From: Phycisphaerales bacterium
GTDB taxonomy: Bacteria > Planctomycetota > Phycisphaerae > Phycisphaerales > UBA1924
Assembly: GCA_016709445.1 (NCBI GenBank)
Contig: JADJMV010000008.1
Coordinates: 1-64,000, forward strand
Direction of reading: 5' to 3'
Length of the DNA stretch: 64,000 bases
The position numbers were made by a program, and so were the translations under genes. Under the pieces are notes generated by a model, which was not told where the DNA came from, searched no databases, and saw nothing but the letters and a program-made list of their open reading frames with translations. Of the stretch, positions 28,014 through 41,069 are shown in pieces; within the stretch, counting starts at the first letter, position 1, and every line of letters starts with the position of its first letter.

Positions 28014-28315
28014 GGGATCTGCTCCATTCCCGGGCCGGCCGAATCACGGTCCGTCCATCGGTGCTCATGCTGCTGATGTGTGTCCGATTGCGTCCCGATC
28101 GTACCCAAGCTCGGTGGTCCTCGAAGGGCCTCGGGCCCAACTTCCGGGCAGATCCGCTCCCCCGGAGCGACCCGCGGCCGGGTGCTCGGCGAGATCCGGG
28201 GAGGGCTCCGCCGCGGAGTCATCGGACTTGCGCCCAGGCCTAGACTCTCCGCCGCGGACAAGGTTCCCTTATGCTCCGCACAGTTTCACCCACTATCCCC
28301 CCGGCTGGAACCACG
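28014..28315. other. Divergent intergenic region between GH38 and the PTS operon
   Basis: 302 bases that must hold the promoters of both directions. I see no clean -35/-10 pair or palindromic operator. The ATG at 28271 is in frame with the IIC gene but the region up to 28316 has no transporter-like sequence. Confidence 0.5.
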
Positions 28316-29449
28316 ATGGAAGCACTCAAGAAGCTGCGGCAGCACCTGCTCACGGGCGTCTCGTTCGCCATCCCGTTCATTGCGTGCGGGGGGATCCTGA
28401 TCGCCCTCTCGCTCGCCTTCGCGCCTGTCGGGCCGGGTGGGCCCGACGTCTCGAAGATCGAGAACTCCACGCTCCGACAGGTTCTGAGCCTGACGCTGCA
28501 GGTGGGTGTGACCTCCTTCAACCTGATGCTCCCGATCCTCGCCGGGTACATCGCGTATTCCATCGCGGGTAAGCCGGGTCTCGTGCCGGGGATGATCGGC
28601 GGGCTGCTCTCCGGCCACGTCGCCGAGATCAGCAGGCCGGTGGATGTGACGGCGATCGACGGCACGGTCGTGCAGGTCATGCAGGCGCAGGCGGTCAGCG
28701 CGGGGTTTCTCGGGGCTCTGGTTGCCGGGCTCCTCGCCGGCTACCTCGTGTACTGGATCAAGAAGGTCCCGACGCACAAGCTCGTCAAGCCCATCATGCC
28801 GATCCTGATCGTCCCGGCCGTGAGTTCGGTGATCATCGGCGTCATCATGCTCAAGGTGGTCGGCCCGCCCATCGCCGGGGCGTTGACCGACCTGGGCCAC
28901 TGGCTCGAGGCCATGCAGCAGGGGAGCAAGGTCCTGCTCGCCATGATCCTGGGGGCCATGATTGCCTTCGACATGGGCGGCCCGGTGAACAAGGCGGCGT
29001 TCTTCTTCGCGGCGGGGCTGATCGCCAACGAGAACCCCAACTACCAGATCATGGGCGCCGTCGCGGCGGCCATCTGCACACCGCCGCTGGGCATGGGGCT
29101 GGCGACCTTCCTCGCCCGGAAGCTGTGGCGTGAGGAAGAGCGCGAGTCGGGGCTGGCGGCGTTCGGCATGGGGATGATCGGCATCACCGAGGGGGCGATC
29201 CCGTTCGCCGCGGCGGACCCGCTGCGCGTCATTCCCTGTATCGTCCTGGGGTCCATGACGGCCAGCACCGTCGCGATGCTGTCGGGTGTGGGCGACCACG
29301 CGCCGCACGGTGGGCCGATCGTGATGTTCGTGGTGGACAACAAGCTGATGTATCTCGTCGCCATCGCGATCGGCACCGTCGTGACCGCCTTGGCGATCAA
29401 TACCCTCAAGAAGCTCACCAAGCCGGCCGCGGGGGCGGCTGCGGCCTGA
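28316..29449 (+). CDS. PTS fructose-type permease, IIC component
   Basis: 377 residues, a multi-spanning inner-membrane sugar channel of the phosphotransferase system. Start at 28316 (MEALKKLRQHLLTGVSFAIP). Fructose-family IIC features are ACGGILIALSLAF, ILAGYIAYSIAGKPGLVPGM, AFDMGGPVNKAAFFFAAGLI, GMGMIGITEGAIPFAAADPL and GVGDHAPHGGPIVMF. The IIB and the energy-coupling proteins follow immediately, so the system is complete in one operon. Confidence 0.93.
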   Translation: MEALKKLRQHLLTGVSFAIPFIACGGILIALSLAFAPVGPGGPDVSKIENSTLRQVLSLTLQVGVTSFNLMLPILAGYIAYSIAGKPGLVPGMIGGLLSGHVAEISRPVDVTAIDGTVVQVMQAQAVSAGFLGALVAGLLAGYLVYWIKKVPTHKLVKPIMPILIVPAVSSVIIGVIMLKVVGPPIAGALTDLGHWLEAMQQGSKVLLAMILGAMIAFDMGGPVNKAAFFFAAGLIANENPNYQIMGAVAAAICTPPLGMGLATFLARKLWREEERESGLAAFGMGMIGITEGAIPFAAADPLRVIPCIVLGSMTASTVAMLSGVGDHAPHGGPIVMFVVDNKLMYLVAIAIGTVVTALAINTLKKLTKPAAGAAAA

Positions 29450-29474
29450 GCCTCAGCGCGGCGTCGGCCGCAGG

Positions 29475-29783
29475 ATGGATCGCATGAAGATCGTCGCAGT
29501 GACCGCGTGCCCCACCGGCATCGCCCACACCTACATGGCCGCGGAGCAGATCGAGAAGACCGCGAAGGCGGCGGGGCACCAGATCCGGGTCGAGACGCAG
29601 GGCTCGATGGGGATTGAGAACGAGCTGACTTCCAGGGACATCGCGGAGGCCGACGTGGCGATCTTCGCGGTGGACATCGAGGTCGAGAAGAAGGAACGGT
29701 TCGAGGGCAAGAAGACCGTGTTGGTCTCTGTTTCTGAGGCGATCAAGAACCCCAAGGGCGTCCTCGCCAAGGCCGGCGCCTGA
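29475..29783 (+). CDS. PTS fructose-type IIB component
   Basis: 102 residues, cytoplasmic. Carries the phosphorylated Cys in the IIB signature VTACPTGIAHTYMAAE (C12), with conserved KVETQGSMG-like IRVETQGSMGIENELT. It hands the phosphate from IIA to the incoming sugar on IIC. A second Met (29484) is an alternative start. It is an independent gene here, whereas in enterobacteria IIB is usually fused to IIC. Confidence 0.93.
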   Translation: MDRMKIVAVTACPTGIAHTYMAAEQIEKTAKAAGHQIRVETQGSMGIENELTSRDIAEADVAIFAVDIEVEKKERFEGKKTVLVSVSEAIKNPKGVLAKAGA

Positions 29784-29803
29784 GCGAGAGAGGGCCCGGG
29801 CTC

Positions 29804-32360
29804 ATGCAGGCTGACTACAGCTTTGTTTGCAACCTCGCGCACGGCCTGCACGGTCGGCCCGCGAGCATTCTGGCTGCCAAGGCGGGCGAGTTTTCTTCGA
29901 GCATCCTGCTTCGTCGGCAGGTCGAGAATCCGCCGGCGCCCGCGGACGTCCGGAGTGTGCTCTCGATCATCGGGCTGGACATCCACCTCGGCGAGACGTG
30001 CCGGCTGACGGCGGAGGGGACGGACGCCGCGGAGGCGATCGCCGCCCTGAGGGACCTGATCGAGCACCGGCTGGAGCAGATCGAGGCGGAGGCGGAGGCC
30101 TCCGGGCCTCGCCCGGATGCGGACGTGAGGCTTCCGGTGATCCTGAAGCGTCTGGGCGTCGCGTATGCCGGCGGCCGGGCTGTCTGTGCGGGCGCCGGGA
30201 TGGGTCGGGTGGTCATCGTGGGAGGCCTCACCCTGCCGGCCGACGCCGCGGCGGCAACGCCGGCCGACGCCGGGGAGGAACTCCGGGCGGCACGGCGGGC
30301 GGTCGACGCGGTTCGCGCCGATCTGACGGAGCGTTCGCGGGGCGCGGGGGACGCGACGGAGCGGGCCCTGCTGGCGGCGCACGCCGAGATCGCCAACGAC
30401 CCTGCGCTCTGGGACGCCTTGACGGCTGCGATCCGGGGCAACGCGACGGCGCCCCAGGCGGTGCTCGCTGCGGCCGAGCAGCTCGCGGCCACGCTGCGGG
30501 GGGCGGCGACGGCGTATGTGCGTGAGCGGGCGTTGGACGTCCAGGATATCGCGATGCAGCTTCTCGACCGGCTCCTGCCGGAGAGTTCGAACGCGACGCA
30601 GGTCGATCTCGCGGCCGAGAGTGTGGTGTTCGCCGAGGCGCTCACGGCCAATCAGTTGCTCCGCATGGATCGGTCGCTGGTCAAGGGGCTGGTGCTCGGC
30701 GCTGTCGGGCCCACCTCGCACACCGTGATTCTCGCTCGGAACTTCGGCATCCCGTGCATCATCGACGTGGTCGATGTGGCGGTCCGGGCGAGGGCTGGCG
30801 ACACCGCGGTGGTCGACGGCGACGGTGGATTCATGATCTCGCCGGTGCCGCCCGAGGTTGCTCGCTTCTACGAGCGGGAGCGTGCGGCGCAGGACCGGAG
30901 GCTGGCACGGCTCGTCCCGCTCGCGTGCCGGCCCGCCGTGACGACCGATGGGCGCGGGCTCGAGGTCGCCACGAATGCGGCCGATGCGGCGGAGATCGGC
31001 CATGCCGTCGCCATGGGCGCCGATGGCGTGGGGCTCTTCCGCACGGAATTCCTGTTTCTGGACCGCGAGTCGGCGCCGGACGAGGGGGAGCAGTTCGACA
31101 TCTATGCCGCGGCGGTGCAAGCTGCTGCGGGGCGGCCGATCATCTTCAGGACGTTTGATATCGGTGGGGACAAGCCCGCGCCCTACATGCGCATCCCGGG
31201 GGAGGAGAATCCGTTCCTCGGTTGTCGGGGGCTGCGGCTGTACAGGCCCCATCTGGGGCTGCTGCGGACGCAGCTCCGGGCGCTGATCCGCGCGGCCGGG
31301 AGGGCGCCGTCGGGCACGGTGAAGATCATGGCCCCGATGGTCGCCGAACCCGGGGAGGCGGCGTGGTTCCGCGGAGAGGTCGAGACGGTTTGCGCCGAGC
31401 TTGGGTCGGCCGGGGCGGCCGGTGGGGAGATCCCGATCGGGATCATGGTGGAGGTGCCATCGGTTGCGCTCTCGATCGATCTGTTCGCGCCGCACGTGGA
31501 TTTCCTGAGTATCGGTACGAACGACCTCTGCCAGTACTGGATGGCCGCGGACCGGGGCAACGCGGGGGTGGCCACGCTGTGCGACCCCCACCATCCTTCG
31601 TTTCTTCGCGTGCTCCGCCTGATCGTGGGCGAGGCGCGCCGGCACGGGAAGTGGATTGGGGTCTGCGGCGAGATGGGCGGCCGGCTCCGGGATCTGCCGC
31701 TGATGATCGGCCTGGGAGTCGACGAGATCAGCGGCTCGGCCCGGCAGGTGGCGTCGCTGAAGCTGGGCGTGGCGGCGGCGGATTCGGCGCGGTGCCGGGC
31801 GCTGCTCGATGCGGCGTGCGACTCGACCGGCCCGGAAGGGGTGGAAGCGCTGCTGGATGGGCACGTGTGGCGCGGGGACGACGCCCGCGCCCAGCCGGTG
31901 ATCGACCCGGGGTGCATCCTCGTCGGGGCCGATGCCTCGAGCAAGGAGGAGGCGATCCGGCAGGCGGTCGATCTGCTCTGGATCGCGGGGCGCACCGACG
32001 CGCCTCGCCCGGTCGAGGAAGCGGTGTGGGCCCGGGAGGAGACGTATTCCACTGGGCTCGGCCACGGCTTCGCCGTCCCGCACTGCAAGTGCGACGCGGT
32101 GTCGGCCCCGACGCTGGCGGTCCTGAAGCTGGAACAGCCGATCGAATGGGGCTCGATGGATGACAAGCCTGTGACGACGGTGCTGCTCCTGGCGGTGCCG
32201 GCGAGCGAGTCGGGCGGGGGCGGGGCGGCGGCGCACATGAAGATCTTTGCGACGCTTGCCCGCCGGCTGATGCACGAGGAGTTCCGCGATGCGCTGGATT
32301 CGCTCCGGGACCCCGGGCGCGATCGAGGCCTTTCTGGGCCAGCAGCTCGGGATTCACTGA
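29804..32360 (+). CDS. Fused PTS energy-coupling protein HPr - Enzyme I - IIA(Fru), frameshifted near its 3' end
   Basis: One chain carries three PTS modules. HPr: about 1-95 with H16 in LAHGLHGRPASI and a Ser in DVRSVLSIIGLDI at the regulatory position. Enzyme I: about 105-675, phospho-His in VGPTSHTVILARNFGIPCI (~305), PEP-binding GADGVGLFRTEFLFL, IIFRTFDIGGDKPAPY and IGVCGEMGG. IIA: about 700-850, phospho-His in GLGHGFAVPHCKCD (~758). The expected C-terminus AIEAFLGQQLGIH and its stop at 32358-32360 are in another frame, so an indel lies near 32,310-32,325; read straight, the frame would run to 32437. Takes phosphate from PEP to the IIB upstream. Confidence 0.9.
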
Positions 32361-32394
32361 GCGGGGAGCCGCCGGGCTCGCTCCGGGCGGGTTC

Positions 32395-33397
32395 TCACTC
32401 CGCCTTGTCGGTGAACGAGGCAAGCGTCCGCATGTAGTTCACCCTTTCGAACGCTCCCGGATCGGGCGAGTGTTCCTGGCTCATGCTGCCCTTCAGCTGT
32501 TCCACGGATTCGTAGTCGTGCTCCTCGAGCCAGGCCCGGAGACCGGTGAGCAGGGTGTGGACGTGCGAGGGTCCGTGGCGGAGCAGGCTTGAGGCGAGCA
32601 TGACCGCGTCGGCGCCGACGAGCAGCATCTTGAGGACATCCTCGATCGAATGGACTCCGGTGCCCGCGCCGAGCGACATGCCGACCTGCCCACGCAGGAC
32701 GGCGATCCACATCATGGCGAGGCGCATCTCGTGGGGGCTGCTCAGGACGAGATTCGGCAGGATCGCGAGCTCCTCGAGATCGATATCGGGGTGGACGAAC
32801 CGGTTGAATAGCACCAGCCCGTCGGCGCCCGCACGCTGCAGCCTCGACGCGAGCGAGGCGAACGCGGTGAAGAAGGGACCGACCTTGACGGCCAGGGGAT
32901 GTCGATCGCGGCGGCGACCTCTCCCACCAGATCGACGTACCTCTGTTCGATATCGCTCGACACGAGCCTCGGATCGGTGGGCACGAAATACACATTCAAC
33001 TCGATCGCGTCGGCTCCCGCGTCTTCCATCCGCTTGGCGAAACGCACCCAGCCGCCGGTGGTCATGCCGTTCAGGCTCGCGATCACGGGGATCTCGACTG
33101 CCCGCCGAGCTTCCTCGATGCGGCGGAGATAACTCTCGGGGCCGGTGCCGGGCGGGCGGAAGCCGGGCGTGTAGTCGGATGCCTCCGCGAAGGAATCGGA
33201 GCCTCGTTCGAAGAGCCGGGCCAGTTCCATCTCGTCGTGCTCGACCTGCTCCTCGAAGAGGGAGGGCAGCACAACCGCCCCGGCGCCGGCGTCGGCGACC
33301 CGCCGCAGCGAGTCGATCCTGCCGGTGACGGGCGAGGCGCCCGCGACGAGGGGGCTCCGCAGCATGAGGCCGAGGTAGGGCGTTCGAAGATCTACGC

Positions 33398-33401
<4 letters not shown>
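32395..33401 (-). CDS. Dihydroorotate-dehydrogenase-like protein (PFOR-associated), one frameshift
   Basis: TIM-barrel flavoprotein related to dihydroorotate dehydrogenase, of the kind that accompanies pyruvate:ferredoxin oxidoreductase genes. First part reads MSVDLRTPYLGLMLRSPLVA to AIDIP; the second part continues in another frame LAVKVGPFFTAFASLASRLQ, GADGLVLFNRFVHPDIDLEE, SLGAGTGVHSIEDVLKMLLV, GADAVMLASSLLRHGPSHV. One missing base in a run of four (32,895-32,898) explains the shift. Start overlaps the PFOR stop by four bases. The true electron acceptor or substrate is unknown, and it should not be called pyrD. Confidence 0.85.
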
Positions 33402-37507
<4,106 letters not shown>

Positions 37508-39616
37508 ATGCATCCTCGCTCCAAACTCTGCCGCATCGCTCTGTTCGTCGTGTGCCCGGCCGCCGTGTCGATGGCTCAGACGCCGATTCTCGAACTCAAC
37601 AAGATTCCGTCCGCGGCACGCCTGCACGACTGGCACGAGCTGGTCGCCAGCGAGCCGCACATCGCCGGCACGGAGGGCGACGCGCGCCAGATCGACCGGC
37701 TCGCGAGGGCGTTCCGGGATCTCGGACTGGAGACGGAGGTCCACGAGATCTGGCCTCTCCTCAGCTACCCGGTCTCGGCCGAGGTCGAGGTCCTCCACCC
37801 CTCTATCAAGCCGGGGACCGGCCTGCTCCCGCTGAAGGAGCAACCGCTGCCCGAGGACCCCTACTCCGGCGATCCGGGTCTCACTATTGGATTCAACGCC
37901 TACTCGGGGTCTGGCGAGGCCATCGGCCAGGTGGTCTACGCCAACTTCGGCACCAAGCAGGACTTCGAGAGGCTCGCCGAGCTTGGCGTGGATTGCCGCG
38001 GCAAGATTGTGATCGCTCGCTTCGGCGGCAATTTCCGGGGCCTCAAGGCCAAGTATGCGGAGGCCGCGGGCGCGGCCGGCCTGCTGATCTACCTCGACCC
38101 GGGCGATTCGGGTTACGTGAAGGGCGACGTCTATCCCGCCGGGGGCTGGCAGACCGACATGTGCATCCAGCGCGGGTCCATCGACCCGCTGGACTATCCG
38201 GGTGACCCGCTCACACCGTTCGTCGAGGCTACCCGTGACGCCGCCAGACTCGATCCCGAGGACGCGGGCCTGCCCACCATCCCCGTCCAGCCGATCGGAT
38301 GGGGGGCTGCACGGCAGATCCTGCTGCGGATGGAGGGAGATGAGGCGCCGCGGGAGTGGCAGGGTGGCCTCCCCATGAGCTACCGCCTGACGGGCGGGCC
38401 CGACCTGCGCGTCCGGGTCGATGTGCGGCAGGAGAGACGGGTGGCGCGGACGGCCAGTGTGATCGGGCGTCTGCAGGGCGCCGAGTATCCGGACGAATGG
38501 GTGATCGTGGGCTGCCATCACGACGCGTGGAACTGCGGCGCCGCGGACCCCACGAGCGGCCTGATTTCCGAGCTCGAGGCCGCCCGGAGCTTTACCGAAC
38601 TCGCCAAGGCCGGAGCACGCCCCAAGCGTTCGATTCTCTTCTGCGCCTGGGGCGCCGAGGAGTACGGCATGATCGGCAGCACCGAATGGGTCGAGGCGCA
38701 CGCCGACGAACTCCGGCAGAAGGCCGTCGCGTACATCAATCTCGACATGGCCTCCATGGGGCCTCAGTTCGGCGCCGCGGCCACGCCCAGTGTGCGCCGC
38801 CTGGTCGAAGAGGCGGCCGGCCTGGTGCCCCAGGCGCGGTCGCCGGAGCAGTCGGTCTTGCAGGACTGGGTCTCCCGGTCTGCCCGGAACGACGATCCCT
38901 TGCGTCCCTCGATCGGCGACCTGGGTGGGGGGAGTGATCATGTCGGGTTCGTCTGCCACCTTGGGGTCCCCGGGATATCGCTCGGGTGCGGTGGCTCGAT
39001 GGGTTCGTCGTACCACACGGCGTTCGACAACCTGCACTGGTACCGGCAGGTGGTCGGTGAGGACTATGAGCCCGCCCTCATGATCGCCCGGATGACGAAC
39101 GCGGTGGTCGGCAAGCTCGCGTATGACGCGCGCCTGCCGGTGGAGGTCGCCGCCGAGGCCCAGTTCATCGGGGAGCAACTCCGAGCGATCCGGGAGGATC
39201 CCCGTTTGCAGGGCGCGGTTGACCCCGGCGCGCTCAAAGCCACGATCGCGACGGCCGACAAAGCGGCCGCGGAGTGGCAGATCGTCGACGGGCTCCACGC
39301 CCAGGACGGCCCGACTGCGGGCGCGACGGCGCCGACGACCTTTCGGTCCCGGGCGTTGCGTGCGGCCCGGGACACGCTGACGGTGCGGGAGGGTCTCCCG
39401 GACCGGCCCTGGTTCGAGAACCTGCTCATCGCGACCGACCCCACCTCGGGGTATGGCTCCTGGACGCTCCCGGGGCTGCGGGGCGCCATCGAGTCCGGCG
39501 ATCCAGTTGCGATCGCGGAGGCGTTTGCGCGGCTGCGGTCTCGCCTCGAGCAACTGGCCCGGCTGGCCGAAGGCGTGCCCGGATCGGCTCGGGTCGACCC
39601 GCTCGCCGGCGGGTGA
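37508..39616 (+). CDS. Secreted M28-family zinc metallopeptidase (transferrin-receptor/PSMA-like)
   Basis: 702 residues with a signal peptide (LCRIALFVVCPAAVSMAQ). A protease-associated (PA) domain spans about 110-260 (ANFGTKQDFERLAELG, GKIVIARFGGNFRGLKAKYA). The M28 zinc ligands and catalytic acid are visible in order: VGCHHDAWNCGAADPTSGL (His and bridging Asp), WGAEEYGMIGSTEW (Glu pair), AYINLDMASMG (Asp), SSYHTAFDNLHW (His). A C-terminal helical dimerisation-type domain follows (about 530-700). It probably removes amino acids from extracellular peptides. The start is the first Met with a signal peptide; upstream open frame has no homology. Confidence 0.92.
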   Translation: MHPRSKLCRIALFVVCPAAVSMAQTPILELNKIPSAARLHDWHELVASEPHIAGTEGDARQIDRLARAFRDLGLETEVHEIWPLLSYPVSAEVEVLHPSIKPGTGLLPLKEQPLPEDPYSGDPGLTIGFNAYSGSGEAIGQVVYANFGTKQDFERLAELGVDCRGKIVIARFGGNFRGLKAKYAEAAGAAGLLIYLDPGDSGYVKGDVYPAGGWQTDMCIQRGSIDPLDYPGDPLTPFVEATRDAARLDPEDAGLPTIPVQPIGWGAARQILLRMEGDEAPREWQGGLPMSYRLTGGPDLRVRVDVRQERRVARTASVIGRLQGAEYPDEWVIVGCHHDAWNCGAADPTSGLISELEAARSFTELAKAGARPKRSILFCAWGAEEYGMIGSTEWVEAHADELRQKAVAYINLDMASMGPQFGAAATPSVRRLVEEAAGLVPQARSPEQSVLQDWVSRSARNDDPLRPSIGDLGGGSDHVGFVCHLGVPGISLGCGGSMGSSYHTAFDNLHWYRQVVGEDYEPALMIARMTNAVVGKLAYDARLPVEVAAEAQFIGEQLRAIREDPRLQGAVDPGALKATIATADKAAAEWQIVDGLHAQDGPTAGATAPTTFRSRALRAARDTLTVREGLPDRPWFENLLIATDPTSGYGSWTLPGLRGAIESGDPVAIAEAFARLRSRLEQLARLAEGVPGSARVDPLAGG

Positions 39617-39660
39617 TCGGCCCCCCGCCCCACGCCGGACTTTTCCGCGCCCTCGCACCA

Positions 39661-39696
39661 AAAACGCGGCGGGCCGGCCCATTCGGACCGGCCCGC
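39661..39696 (-). terminator. Terminator of the HU-like gene (minus strand)
   Basis: 12-base GC-rich arms with one mismatch (39669-39680 / 39685-39696), loop ATTC. On the minus strand the hairpin is followed within a few bases by a T5 run, and it lies just past the HU gene's stop. It is between two convergent genes and might serve both. Confidence 0.7.
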
Positions 39697-39725
39697 GATG
39701 CACCATTTGGTCTGGGGTCGTGCGC

Positions 39726-40139
39726 TTACACGAGGTCCTTCATCGCCTTCATCGCCCGGATCTTGACGACGTTGCGGGCGGGCTTGGCCTTGAAGACCTG
39801 CTCTTCCTTGGTGAAGGGGTTGATGCCCTTGCGAGCCTTGGTGGCGGGCTTGCGCTGGACGGTCACCTTCATGAGGCCGCCGAGGTTGATCGTGCCGGGT
39901 CCGGTCTTGGACAGATCGGCCTTGGCCAGAGCCCCGATGGTGCTGAACACCGCCGCGACCTCCTTCTTGGAGATGCCGACGTTGTCGGCGATCACGCCAT
40001 AGACCTCGCCTTTGGTGCGGGCCTTCTTGGCGGCGCTGATCTTGACCGCCTTGGGTGCGGCCTTGGGGGCGGGCTTGGCGGCCGCCTTTTTGCGGCCAGA
40101 GGTGCGGGAGGCCTTCTTCTTCGCTGCTTTCTTCGCCAT
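39726..40139 (-). CDS. HU/IHF-family DNA-binding protein with a basic N-terminal tail
   Basis: 137 residues. The start at 40139 (MAKKAAKKKASRTSGRKKAA) follows TTTGGAGAAC. The first ~45 residues are almost only Ala, Lys and Pro, like eukaryotic linker-histone tails. The HU fold follows: TKGEVYGVIADNVGISKKEV, AVFSTIGALAKADLSKTGPG, with the arm RKPATKARKGINPFTKEEQ and end VFKAKPARNVVKIRAMKAM. Such tailed HU proteins are known in planctomycetes and some other high-GC bacteria and compact the nucleoid. Confidence 0.9.
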   Translation of the reverse strand: MAKKAAKKKASRTSGRKKAAAKPAPKAAPKAVKISAAKKARTKGEVYGVIADNVGISKKEVAAVFSTIGALAKADLSKTGPGTINLGGLMKVTVQRKPATKARKGINPFTKEEQVFKAKPARNVVKIRAMKAMKDLV

Positions 40140-40293
40140 GTCTGTTCTCCAAAAACTTCCGTGTTTGAGGCGGAAAACCGGCGGCGTTTTACCGCTGTTT
40201 CGCCCCGTCGGCAACGGGGGAACGCCCGTTCACCCGCTTTTTTTCGGTCTTTTTGGTCCCGGGACTCGATTTTCGCCTGTATTGGAGGGTGTT

Positions 40294-41016
40294 TCAGCCC
40301 GCGTCGGCGATATCCACAACGACGGCCGCGTGGTCGCTCAAGCGGGCGCCGCCACCCGGCGCGATGACCCTTGCGGTGCCGAGCCGGGGCGCGAGCGTCC
40401 CCGAAACGAGCACATAGTCCAGGCGAAACGCCTCCCCCCGGTAGCTCTTCCAGGTTGCCCCCGATTCGGCGTCTTCCCCCGGGGACCATGCATCGGCGTA
40501 CCCGAGCGAGGCCAGCCGGCCCAGGTTGGTCGCGGTTCCCCCCGTACGGCGGTAGTGCTCCGGCCCGTCGCGCCATGTATTGAGATCGCCGGCCAGGACC
40601 GTCGGCGCATCCCGCAGCCGTCGTGCCTCGCGCAGCAGGTGACGCCACCCCTCGGCATGTGCCGTCCGCTTCCCAGCCTCGGGCAGGTGGATCCCCACGA
40701 TCTGCATGTCCCCCCACCTGGGGACGGCCGCATGGAGCCAGCGGGGTTTCAGGACGGGGGGCAGACCCTCGGGCGCGACGCGATGGAGCGGCTCGCGCGA
40801 GACGAGCATGACGCCGTTCACGCCGTCGGGGGCCTCGGGGAGCAGGGCGTGCCCGAGGCCTCCATCGGCAAGGGCCCCCGCGATCTGGCCTGCGAATCGG
40901 CGTCTCGCCTCGGTCACGACCACCAAATCCGGCGCGTGTTCCAGGATCGCCATGGCGATGTGGGGGAGCCGCTCACGGCCGCCGCCATGCAGGATGTTCC
41001 ACGTCAGCACCCGCAC
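40294..41016 (-). CDS. Endonuclease/exonuclease/phosphatase (EEP) superfamily protein
   Basis: About 240 residues. Metal-dependent hydrolase fold: VRVLTWNILHGGGRERLPHI at the N-terminus (Asn), DLVVVTEARRRF (Glu), IVGIHLPEAGK, VLAGDLNTWRDG (Asp/Asn), FRLDYVLVSG (Asp) and GGGARLSDHAAVVVDI (Asp-His). The GTG at 41016 is taken as start because it begins the conserved domain; an open frame reaches 41085 but would overlap the next gene's start. Substrate could be a nucleic acid or a phospholipid/phosphoinositide-like ester; sequence does not decide. Confidence 0.8.
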   Translation of the reverse strand: MRVLTWNILHGGGRERLPHIAMAILEHAPDLVVVTEARRRFAGQIAGALADGGLGHALLPEAPDGVNGVMLVSREPLHRVAPEGLPPVLKPRWLHAAVPRWGDMQIVGIHLPEAGKRTAHAEGWRHLLREARRLRDAPTVLAGDLNTWRDGPEHYRRTGGTATNLGRLASLGYADAWSPGEDAESGATWKSYRGEAFRLDYVLVSGTLAPRLGTARVIAPGGGARLSDHAAVVVDIADAG

Positions 41017-41069
41017 CGCGTCGCTCCCCCCCGACCGGTTCGCCCGGCCACCGTGTCTACCGTATCGCC

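Noticed and set aside
25011..28076. A ~1,000-codon plus-strand frame over the GH38 gene
   Set aside because: Composition is Gly/Asp/Val-repeat, typical of antisense GC-rich DNA; the minus strand encodes clear GH38 motifs.
29531..32275. A ~900-codon minus-strand frame over the PTS fusion
   Set aside because: Arg/His/Pro-rich, no homology, and the plus strand holds phospho-His and PEP-binding motifs.
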